From positions 1 to 5,686 of the forward strand of contig CAIZOZ010000235.1 of the NCBI GenBank assembly GCA_903934745.1: DNA of 5,686 bases, given 5' to 3'. This document shows positions 1 to 4,817 of the stretch, piece by piece (the stretch's first letter is position 1; each line of letters opens with the position of its first letter). Under the pieces are notes generated by a model that was not told where the DNA came from, made no database searches, and saw only the letters and a list, made by a program, of their open reading frames with translations. Source of the stretch: an uncultured cyanobacterium. GTDB taxonomy: Bacteria; Cyanobacteriota; Cyanobacteriia; PCC-6307; Cyanobiaceae. Made by a program: the position numbers and the translations under genes.

Positions 1-587
1 CGCTTCCTCAACTTGCGACTGAAGCCGAAGGCGGCAGCGGCACCAAACAACGGCAGGGGGCCAGGGACGGAGGCAGCTGGAGAGGAATAGAGAGTGGCTT
101 GGGCCCAAACAGCACTAGAACTAGAGAGGAGGGGACCTGTCGATTCAATAGTGCCGCTACCAGATCGGAACGAAAACTGAGGTCCTCCGTTGAGACGGTA
201 AGCAAAAAATGGACCGCCGCCCGGGGGGCCAAATGAATTAGGGCCACCCAGTCCGGTCCCTACTGCAGTAGCAAAAGCGATGGCCGTAGCATCACTGCCA
301 CCGGTCCACCAAGGCATCACGCCGCCATTGGCTGCGGTTGCAAATTTGCTGGTGCTGTTGTCGTAGCTCCCCGTGAACGTGGTCACGTCATATTGCAAAC
401 CGCCCACCGTCACCCGACAGGTATTGAGAGGGGAGGCGGGATCGCAGGCCGCCTGAGCCGGGCTCGGGCTGAGGCTGAGGCTCAGGGCCGCCGCGGCAGC
501 GGCACCGAAGGCCGCTTGGAGCAGGGGGGCTGCCATGGGAGCCCCGGCCGACAAGCGTTGGGTTATAGAAAAGGTGTGATGTGGCAT
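1..587 (-). CDS. Secreted protein with PEP-CTERM-like C-terminal sorting tail (partial, 3' end off window)
   Basis: Reading the minus strand from ATG at 587 gives 195 uninterrupted codons to the window edge. The N-terminus is a signal peptide: a short polar/basic lead, an Ala/Leu-rich stretch, and SPSPAQA-A as a likely signal peptidase site near residue 45. The mature part is rich in Gly, Ser, Thr and Ala, with two Cys soon after the cleavage site. The last visible residues are VPGPLP, a hydrophobic run (LFGAAAAFGF) and a basic cluster (SRKLRKR). This is the tripartite layout of cyanobacterial PEP-CTERM-like exosortase signals, so the protein is probably processed at the membrane and exported; only a few residues should be missing. 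Start 587 is preferred over in-frame ATG 536 because AAGGG lies 8 nt upstream. The mature domain is not recognised. The gene appears monocistronic. Confidence 0.75.
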   Translation of the reverse strand, partial: MPHHTFSITQRLSAGAPMAAPLLQAAFGAAAAAALSLSLSPSPAQAACDPASPLNTCRVTVGGLQYDVTTFTGSYDNSTSKFATAANGGVMPWWTGGSDATAIAFATAVGTGLGGPNSFGPPGGGPFFAYRLNGGPQFSFRSGSGTIESTGPLLSSSSAVWAQATLYSSPAASVPGPLPLFGAAAAFGFSRKLRK

Positions 588-630
588 AGCGTCGACCCTT
601 GTGGATGGGGTGAGCCCCAAACCGCTGTCT

Positions 631-677
631 CCGACACGAAAAGACCAAATGAGCCAATGGTGTCGGTTTGCTGTCAA
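631..677 (-). promoter_or_regulatory. Candidate promoter with flanking inverted repeat, upstream of the PEP-CTERM-like gene
   Basis: On the minus strand a perfect TTGACA (677-672) is followed after 17 nt by GCTCAT (654-649), a weak -10 (3 of 6 matches). An inverted repeat with perfect 7-bp arms, CCGACAC at 631-637 and GTGTCGG at 660-666, brackets the -10, so a repressor site is conceivable. A small GGGG-TGAG-CCCC hairpin (607-618) sits in the leader just before the ribosome site. The -35 is strong by eye; the rest is inference. Confidence 0.3.
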
Positions 678-769
678 GACTCGGGCGCCGGGCCTGGGGG
701 TAGCGCCGGAGCAAGGCAAGGACTGAGTGCATGGCCGCTGTTGCGGGATTGGGCGGCCTGTAGGGCAGC

Positions 770-1180
770 TCAGGCTCCTGCCGGAGGCGCCCCCTGCTGA
801 CGCTCCACCAGAAGGCGCTCCAGTTCAAGCCGCAGCTGGCGGATCTGGGCCAGGAGCTGTTCTCTTGAGGCGGGCAGTGGGGTGTCTTCAGGTGAGTAGC
901 GCGCCTTCACGGCGAAGTCCTGAAGCTCGAGAAGTTCTTCCGGCAGCTGGGTATGAGCCAGGAGCTGCAGACGCCCCAGATCGTGAGTGAGCGGCGGCTG
1001 CTCATCCGCCAGGACGATCAGACCTTTGAGCAGATTCTCCACGCACTGCTGGGCCAGAAACCCCCAGTTTTCCTGGGCAAAGGCCGGATCCAGGCTGGCG
1101 GCCAGCGAGTGTTCATGGCGCAGGGCCAGCCGCAGGATGGCGCGGGCGTCCTCTTCAGGAGGCATGGCTTCCACTGACAT
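770..1180 (-). CDS. HEPN-domain protein, predicted toxin of an MNT/HEPN module
   Basis: 136 residues, the usual size for a stand-alone HEPN protein (Pfam HEPN, PF05168 type). It is an all-helical domain with a characteristic NWGFLAQQCVENLLKGLIVL helix (38-57), the family's PPxTHDL turn (62-68, His66-Asp67), and ARYSPE (93-98) where relatives have a conserved RY-P. HEPN toxins are typically RNases. The usual RX4-6H site is not in a canonical place here: R70 to H76 fits the spacing but directly follows THDL and may be chance. Start 1180 is chosen because AAGGGG lies 9 nt upstream; an in-frame ATG at 1165 is the alternative. With start 1180 the gene overlaps the upstream nucleotidyltransferase by 26 nt, so the two are surely co-transcribed and probably translationally coupled. 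The C-terminus is a charged Arg/Glu/Leu helix. Confidence 0.8.
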   Translation of the reverse strand: MSVEAMPPEEDARAILRLALRHEHSLAASLDPAFAQENWGFLAQQCVENLLKGLIVLADEQPPLTHDLGRLQLLAHTQLPEELLELQDFAVKARYSPEDTPLPASREQLLAQIRQLRLELERLLVERQQGAPPAGA

Positions 1181-1586
1181 CAAGAAGCACCCCTTCGCGA
1201 TGAACATGGCCGAGGACATGCCAGCGAGAGCCGGCCCAATGGGCGGCCGTGGCCGCATCGCTGATCAGCAGGTCAAGGTCAACCGGCAGCACAGGCAGCA
1301 GCAGGGCCCGGGCCCGGGCCCGCCAACGACGTTCTCGTTCCGGCGTCTGGTTGCCCTGCAGGATCAGCAGCAGGTCGAGATCTGACGTGGGGCGAGCCTG
1401 CCCCCGGGCTCGGGAACCGAACAGCAGCAGGGCCCGCACCTCGGGATCGCGACTGAGCTGCGCCAAGGCCTCGCGGATCTCCGCAGCCTCCAGCCCCGGA
1501 CCAAGCGACCAGGCCTGCTGTTCAAGGGGCAGTCCGGAGTTGCCGGCCAGCCAGCCAGCCAGACCCGTGGGAGTCAGGGTTCCCAT
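1155..1586 (-). CDS. MNT-type minimal nucleotidyltransferase, predicted antitoxin partner of HEPN
   Basis: 143 residues of the DNA polymerase beta-like minimal nucleotidyltransferase superfamily. The signature GSx10DxD is intact: G57, S58, then D69 and D71 (TSDLDLLL), preceded by the strand ALLLF. A third carboxylate is supplied by VDLDLL (D103 or D105). The C-terminal REGVLL resembles the end of family members. In characterised type VII systems such as MntA/HepT, this enzyme transfers AMP to the HEPN toxin and silences it. The complete active site makes that plausible here, though this HEPN belongs to a different subfamily. ATG 1586 is the likely start, but no strong ribosome site precedes it; upstream in-frame sequence overlaps a decayed PIN gene on the other strand and is not credible as protein. 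About 40 residues precede the catalytic strand and may be partly spurious. Confidence 0.82.
   Translation of the reverse strand: MGTLTPTGLAGWLAGNSGLPLEQQAWSLGPGLEAAEIREALAQLSRDPEVRALLLFGSRARGQARPTSDLDLLLILQGNQTPERERRWRARARALLLPVLPVDLDLLISDAATAAHWAGSRWHVLGHVHREGVLLDVSGSHAS
1304..1321. repeat. (GGGCCC)x3 hexanucleotide repeat within the MNT gene
   Basis: Three perfect GGGCCC units form an 18-bp self-complementary tract. On the minus strand it encodes alternating Ala-Arg just after the ERERRWRARARA segment of the nucleotidyltransferase. Gain or loss of a unit would add or remove an Ala-Arg dipeptide without shifting the frame. Confidence 0.8.
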
Positions 1587-1613
1587 GCCAGCAGCGTAGG
1601 TGGCTGTCAGGGC

Positions 1614-1931
1614 TTGGCGGCACCGGCGGGGGACATGGCAGCAAGGAACCGTCTTTGTGCCGAGGCGGTGCTGCGGGGCTTTGAGCGCAGCCTGGCGCCG
1701 GACTTGCTGGTGCTGGAACTGGAACCCCAGGACTTCCGCCATGCCAACGCCTGCCTGCGCGGCTGGACCACAACCCTGCGGGCCGCGGACGCCCTGCACC
1801 TGGCCATCGCCAGCGGCCGTGGCGCCAGCCTCTGCAACCTGGATGCCCCGTTCGTGGCGGCGGCTCAGCCGCTGGGTCTGGACGCTCAGGGGCTTGGAGC
1901 AGGGGTGCCTCAAAGCCGAAGTTCGCCCTGA
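1614..1931 (+). pseudogene. C-terminal fragment of a VapC-family PIN-domain toxin
   Basis: The readable frame (TTG 1614, ATG 1635) matches only the last two-thirds of a PIN toxin. It has LEPQDFRHA, then TLRAADALHLAIA carrying the third acidic residue, then SLCNLD with the fourth, then the usual tail with LGLDAQGL. Full VapC proteins are about 130-140 residues and begin with a short strand plus Asp (LDTS/LDSS); that Asp and the following catalytic Glu region are missing. The sequence where they should be is the 5' part of the oppositely oriented MNT gene, so the 5' end has been lost, not merely mis-started. The 3' end looks normal. No ribosome site or antitoxin gene precedes it. Without half the acidic pocket it should not be an active RNase. 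Its probable former antitoxin lies just downstream on the opposite strand. Confidence 0.65.
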
Positions 1932-1933
1932 CC

Positions 1934-1973
1934 TCGCGGGCTGGGCAGACCAATCGCGGGCTGGGCAGACCAA
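1934..1973. repeat. Perfect 20-bp tandem duplication at a rearrangement junction
   Basis: TCGCGGGCTGGGCAGACCAA occurs twice head to tail (1934-1953, 1954-1973) with no mismatch. It begins 3 nt after the stop of the VapC fragment and separates it from the antitoxin remnant on the other strand. It is not in a plausible reading frame of either. A recent local duplication during repair of a broken end is the simplest explanation. Confidence 0.9.
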
Positions 1974-2016
1974 CACCGGCCGGGGCTTCGGATTGGGAGC
2001 TGACCTGTTGCCTCTG

Positions 2017-2212
2017 ATCGGACTGGGGCTCACGGATGGGCAACTTGAGCGGCGGTGGGAACACGGGCTTCTGGCCATTCCAGCTGACGATGCCGGCATC
2101 GATCGCCTTCTGAACCGGGTGGGTTGACGCCGGCCTGGGCGCGGGCCAGCCACGCCGAGAGATGGGTCTTGAGATCCCGCACGGACACCTGGCTTGCGAC
2201 CCCACCGGCCAT
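2017..2212 (-). pseudogene. Broken Phd/YefM-family antitoxin (internal deletion and frameshift)
   Basis: ATG 2212 opens a good Phd/YefM N-terminus: SQVSVRDLKTHLSAWLARAQAG (2191-2129, written here with its leading Ser), the DNA-binding helix-strand region of this family. The expected continuation (an E-V-x-V-T-x-x-x-x-P-I-A-R type segment) is absent. Instead, in another frame from about 2124, the typical C-terminal toxin-binding part appears: VQKAIDAGIVSWNGQKPVF, then PPPLKLP. So an internal stretch of perhaps 25-35 codons is deleted and the two ends are out of frame; neither frame gives a whole protein. The order expected for a TA operon would place its toxin directly downstream on the minus strand, but a VapC piece lies there in plus orientation. 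The N-terminal half could still be translated as a short DNA-binding peptide, which is speculative. Confidence 0.6.
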
Positions 2213-2253
2213 GGTTTTCCGTGATTTTGTGGCCAGATAAGCCGCCGCCTGCG

Positions 2254-2278
2254 TCGATGGGCCTGGGGGGGCCATCGA
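2254..2278. repeat. Inverted repeat between the broken and the intact antitoxin genes
   Basis: TCGATGG (2254-2260) and CCATCGA (2272-2278) are perfect 7-bp arms around an 11-nt G-rich loop. It lies about 40 nt upstream of the broken antitoxin's start on the minus strand, where TA operators usually sit, but it could equally be a chance hairpin. No T-run follows on either strand, so it does not look like an intrinsic terminator. Confidence 0.4.
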
Positions 2279-2433
2279 GGGATCGTCACCAACAGCACGG
2301 CACAGCAGCAGGCCGAACCGCCGTCGTCCCGCTGCCTTGTCGTGGACGCGACACCTCAACCAGGACCGCTCCAGCAGCACCAGGTCGGCTGAAATGACCC
2401 TAGTCTCATTGCCATAGTCATCAAAGGCTCAAG

Positions 2434-2715
2434 GTGCAGGTCTCCTCACCCCGGGCACTGCCGGGGCCCTTCCAACCGCGACAGGTCTCCAAATCCCAGT
2501 TCAAGGCCCACGCCCTGGAGCTGTTCCGCCAGATCGAGGCCAGCGGCGAGCCCCTGGTGGTCACCGATCACGGCCGGCCCGCGCTGGAGGTGCGCCCCTA
2601 TCGCCCGATCGATTCCGCCACAGCCGACCCGCTGGAGCTGCTGCGCGGATCGCTGCTCCGCTACGACGAGCCCTTTGATCCGGTCGCCGAGGGCGACTGG
2701 GAGGCGCTGGCGTGA
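2434..2715 (+). CDS. Phd/YefM-family antitoxin (partner of downstream VapC)
   Basis: 93 residues. Residues 17-53 form the Phd/YefM DNA-binding fold: VSKSQFKAHALELFRQIEAS, then PLVVTDHGRPALEVRPY, with the family's T-x-x-G-R-P-x-x-x-V/I pattern. The C-terminal part (LLRGSLLRYDEPFDPVAEGDWEAL) matches the toxin-neutralising tail of the group in which an LRGSL segment precedes an acidic W-E-A-L end. It should bind and inhibit the VapC encoded next to it and repress the operon jointly with it. The GTG start at 2434 is supported by AAAGG at 2423-2427, 6 nt upstream. The stop overlaps the toxin start by 4 nt (GTGA), so the two are translationally coupled. A pair of ATGAC/GTCAT half-sites (2394-2398, 2417-2421) just upstream could be the autoregulatory operator; this is weak evidence. 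Confidence 0.85.
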   Translation: MQVSSPRALPGPFQPRQVSKSQFKAHALELFRQIEASGEPLVVTDHGRPALEVRPYRPIDSATADPLELLRGSLLRYDEPFDPVAEGDWEALA

Positions 2716-3131
2716 TCCTGCTGGACACCCATGTCCTGATCTGGTGGGCCAGTGGCGAGATGCAGAGGCTCTCGCCCCAGGCCCTGCGCGCCATCGAGGC
2801 GGAAATCGAGCGGGCCGCCCAGCCCGGGCAGCCCCCCGGGCTGCTGGTCTCGGCGATCAGCTGCTGGGAAGTGGCGATGCTGGTCCAGCGGGGGCGGCTG
2901 GCCCTGAGCCTGGAGGTGGAGCGCTGGCTCGCCGTGGTGGCCTCGATTGCCGCCGTGCGCCTGCTGCCCCTGGAGCCCGCCGTAGCGGTGGCGGCCACGC
3001 GGCTGCCGGAGCCCTTTCATGCCGATCCTGCCGATCGCTTCCTGGTGGCCCAGGCCCGGGAGCTGGCGGTACCCCTGCTCAGCGCGGATCGAAAGATCAG
3101 GGACTATCCCCATGGCCAGAGCCTGTGGTGA
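2712..3131 (+). CDS. VapC-family PIN-domain ribonuclease toxin
   Basis: 139 residues, full length for a type II TA PIN toxin. All expected acidic residues are visible: D5 in ILLDTHVLIWW, E53 in SAISCWEVAML, D105 and D108 in FHADPADRFLVAQA, and D126 in LLSADRKI. The DTHxLIWW start and the HADPADR motif place it in the subgroup usually paired with Phd-like antitoxins, as here. It should cleave RNA with Mg2+ when released from the antitoxin; tRNA is the common target in the family, but the specific target cannot be read from sequence. The GTG start at 2712 overlaps the antitoxin stop. No frameshift or missing residue is seen, so this pair is probably functional. It converges on the outer-membrane protein gene; a 6-bp-arm hairpin (3131-3136 with 3153-3158) lies just after the stop but has no T-tract. 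Confidence 0.9.
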   Translation: MILLDTHVLIWWASGEMQRLSPQALRAIEAEIERAAQPGQPPGLLVSAISCWEVAMLVQRGRLALSLEVERWLAVVASIAAVRLLPLEPAVAVAATRLPEPFHADPADRFLVAQARELAVPLLSADRKIRDYPHGQSLW

Positions 3132-3212
3132 GCCGCAGCCATGGCCGAGTGAGCGGCTTGCGATTCGGTGCTTTCGGCGGGCGTGAGCAGCAGGCCAGCC
3201 GGGCAGCGCCGC

Positions 3213-4055
3213 TCAGGGCGTGCCCGCAGCCGGCACGCCAGCAGGTTGGAGCGAGCCAAAGCGAAAGCGCCAGCCCAGTCGCAATCCCCAGCTACTCAGC
3301 GCACTGCGCTCAAGGCTGCCGTTGCTGCGACCCGGGGCCCCCTGAAACACCACCTCGCTGAACAGATCACTGCGAGGGGAGGCCCGGAAGCTAAGGCCGG
3401 CCTTGGCCTGGTAGACCAGCGTGCCGTTGTTGCCACCACCAAAGGATTGGCTCACCCCCCGCAAGCTGATGGTGGTGGCACTGGCCTTGACCACCGAATA
3501 ACCAAGGCCGCCGCCCACATAGGGCACCAGGCGAGCCTTCACCGGCAGATCCAGATAGAGGCTGGCGAAGACGCTGTTGCTGCTCACCACCGGATCAGCC
3601 ACGGCCGCCGCCAGCGGGAACGGGCCCACAGTCCATCGCGACGACGTGATCATGGCCTGGCGATGCACGTAGCTGAGCTCCGTCCGCCAGCGGCCGAAGT
3701 CGTAGCCCAGGCCCACATCGGCGTTGAAACCCGGATCGGCCAGCACCGTGCCTTGGATCGGCAGCAGCGGCCCCAGCTGGTTGTCGTCGTAGTGGATCGG
3801 CTGGGGCCAGCTGGCGCCGGCACCCAGGCTGACGTACGGGCCCTTCGGATCGGCCGGGCCGGGGAGGGGCGGCAGCGGCTCGGCGGCTGCGGCCTGGAGC
3901 CCAGACAGCAGCCCCAACAGCAAGCCGGCCAGCACCAGAGCGCCTGCGGCGGGATTGATCCCGGCGCTGGCGGCCGGCGACCGGACGTGAGCAGGGGGCA
4001 GCCCGGAGCCAGCAGCAGCGAAGAAGGGCAACACGAGCCTGCACAAGCCGATCAA
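3213..4055 (-). CDS. Outer-membrane beta-barrel protein (OmpA-like/opacity-type porin fold)
   Basis: 280 residues from TTG 4055. A hydrophobic segment (about 36-53, GALVLAGLLLGLLSGL) ending AAAAE is a signal peptide with cleavage near 57. The mature part begins GPYVSLGAGASWPQP, and alternating strands follow: FNADVGLGYDFG, TELSYVHRQAMI, VFASLYLDLP, VPYVGGGLGYS, YQAKAGLSFRAS and a terminal WGLRLGWRFRFGS. These aromatic/glycine-alternating strands and the aromatic-ended last strand fit an eight-stranded outer-membrane barrel (beta-barrel family PF13505 or a relative). A surface or stress role is guesswork. The start is uncertain: a stop (TGA 4061-4059) lies two codons upstream, the TTG lacks a ribosome site, and about 35 residues precede the signal core, so a later start such as the GTG near 4034 may be real. 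The short Pro/Ala tail after the last strand is unusual, because barrels normally end at the final Phe or Trp. Confidence 0.78.
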   Translation of the reverse strand: MIGLCRLVLPFFAAAGSGLPPAHVRSPAASAGINPAAGALVLAGLLLGLLSGLQAAAAEPLPPLPGPADPKGPYVSLGAGASWPQPIHYDDNQLGPLLPIQGTVLADPGFNADVGLGYDFGRWRTELSYVHRQAMITSSRWTVGPFPLAAAVADPVVSSNSVFASLYLDLPVKARLVPYVGGGLGYSVVKASATTISLRGVSQSFGGGNNGTLVYQAKAGLSFRASPRSDLFSEVVFQGAPGRSNGSLERSALSSWGLRLGWRFRFGSLQPAGVPAAGTP

Positions 4056-4168
4056 TTTGCATCACTATGCAGCATTATGAGCGCCTCGAGAAAGCGGCCA
4101 TAGCGCTCACCCTTGGCCTGCACAAGCGCGTTATTGCACAGGGCTTCATGCCACTCAACGATGGAGGT
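4052..4168 (-). pseudogene. 38-codon coding-like remnant of unknown family
   Basis: Directly upstream of the barrel gene a minus-strand frame bounded by stops reads SIVEWHEALCNNALVQAKG and then ERYGRFLEALIMLHSDAN. Its amphipathic, protein-like composition contrasts with the other frames. Its TGA overlaps the TTG used to start the barrel gene. There is no good start codon or ribosome site, so it looks like the 3' end of a lost gene. I do not recognise the family, and chance cannot be excluded over so short a length. Confidence 0.25.
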
Positions 4169-4270
4169 TCAGGGTTTCTCGAGGTGCCCTTAAGGAATCT
4201 GTTAGCCCACACCACCCTGACTCAGGTGCATGCAGCGCCTTGCCGAAAAGTCACGTCTCAATGCCTTACT

Positions 4271-4306
4271 TAGGCGACTTTTGAGGCGACTTTTGAGGTG
4301 ACTTCT
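4271..4306. repeat. Three-unit 12-bp tandem repeat
   Basis: TAGGCGACTTTT, GAGGCGACTTTT and GAGGTGACTTCT follow one another at a 12-bp period (4271-4306), with one, zero and two changes from the middle unit. The tract lies in the gene-poor stretch between the barrel gene and the speA fragment and is followed by an A6 run. Because 12 is a multiple of three it would keep any frame, but no credible protein covers it. Confidence 0.8.
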
Positions 4307-4355
4307 GAAAAAACCATGAGTAAACCCGACGGGCGTTCTGCCGGCCCTTGCCGAA

Positions 4356-4373
4356 AGCCAATGAACATTGGCT
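4356..4373. promoter_or_regulatory. 18-bp near-perfect palindrome, possible operator
   Basis: AGCCAATG-AA-CATTGGCT is perfectly symmetric apart from its central AA. The spacer is too small for a stable long hairpin, which favours a site for a dimeric DNA-binding protein over an RNA structure. Direct copies of TGCCGGC (4340-4346, 4374-4380) flank it. It lies about 260 bp upstream of the speA fragment start. Confidence 0.35.
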
Positions 4374-4628
4374 GCCGGCTGGCGAAGCACCGCCGATCTT
4401 GCCCTTAGAGGTGGCCGAGTGTGCGCAGAGCTCCAGCCCAGACGTGGCGATCGCTTCTCTGGCCTTGAAGCCACCTTGCCCCTGAAGTGCTGGACCTTGC
4501 GCTGACAGATTTCAGGGTCGCCCGGTCGCGCCGAGGCGGACCCAGGCCCCAGGATTGGTTTCGGTGCTGGCGATGCGCAGCCAGCTCCTAGATTCGCCTC
4601 CATCCTTACCGCCACATCCCCAGGCCTG

Positions 4629-4779
4629 ATGGTGCTCGCCAACCCCTCCGGCACCACGGCCGTCCCCATCGCCAGCAGTGGCTGCTGGAGCGCCAGCGAC
4701 GGCGCCGCTCTCTATGGCCTCGATCGCTGGGGGGATCCCTATTTTTCGGTCAGCCCACGCGGCCATGTGATGGTGCAGC
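4629..4779 (+). pseudogene. speA: N-terminal fragment of biosynthetic arginine decarboxylase
   Basis: From ATG 4629 about 50 codons read like the start of biosynthetic arginine decarboxylase, the PLP enzyme that makes agmatine for polyamine synthesis. After a variable lead come CWSASDGAALYGLDRWGDP and YFSVSPRGHVMVQP, matching the W-S/T-x-x-D-S-A-x-L-Y-x-I/L-x-x-W-G-x-P-Y-F-S-I/V-N-x-x-G-H-V pattern at the head of SpeA proteins. The expected continuation (R-G-x-x-G-x-S-L-D-L) is absent. After codon 50 the frame stays open only because it runs antisense to the LuxR gene. Full SpeA is about 630-650 residues, so the PLP-binding and catalytic domains are gone. The breakpoint lies between about 4780 and 4817. 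It is a relic or an assembly junction, not a working enzyme; a functional copy presumably exists elsewhere. Confidence 0.65.
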
Positions 4780-4817
4780 CCACAAACTCGACCAGCACCC
4801 AGCCGCGCCCAACGGGG

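Larger units (their letters stand above)
4169..4628. other. Gene-poor intergenic stretch with a HIP1 octamer
   Basis: No open frame here looks like protein: the frames that span it are Arg/Pro/Ser-rich low-information readings. Besides the tandem repeat and palindrome listed separately, it carries GCGATCGC at 4447-4454, the highly iterated palindrome abundant in many cyanobacterial genomes. The last part is probably the original upstream region of speA. I see no convincing -35/-10 pair, tRNA or riboswitch. Confidence 0.5.

Noticed and set aside
1587..2153. N-terminal extension of the MNT frame to 2153
   Set aside because: The added residues are Arg/Pro-rich, lie antisense to the VapC fragment and resemble no domain; nucleotidyltransferases of this class do not need them.
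2326..2428. Minus-strand reading AFDDYGNETRVISADLVLLE upstream of the broken antitoxin, in the same frame
   Set aside because: It looks mildly protein-like, but it is short, has no start or ribosome site and matches no family I recognise.
3131..3158. Hairpin between vapC and the barrel gene as a bidirectional terminator
   Set aside because: The arms are only 6 bp (AGCCGC/GCGGCT) around 16 nt, and no T-tract follows on either strand.
3168..4103. Long plus-strand open frame of 311 codons over the barrel gene
   Set aside because: It is antisense to a recognisable signal peptide plus beta-barrel and reads as a low-information Gln/Arg/Ala/His-rich shadow typical of high-GC DNA.
4067..4273. 68-codon plus-strand open frame
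   Set aside because: No ribosome site and no recognisable domain; the opposite strand carries a more protein-like remnant over part of it.
4202..4766. Two overlapping minus-strand open frames (155 and 84 codons)
   Set aside because: Basic, Ser/Pro-rich readings with no domain. One includes the translated 12-bp repeat, and both overlap the speA fragment on the other strand.
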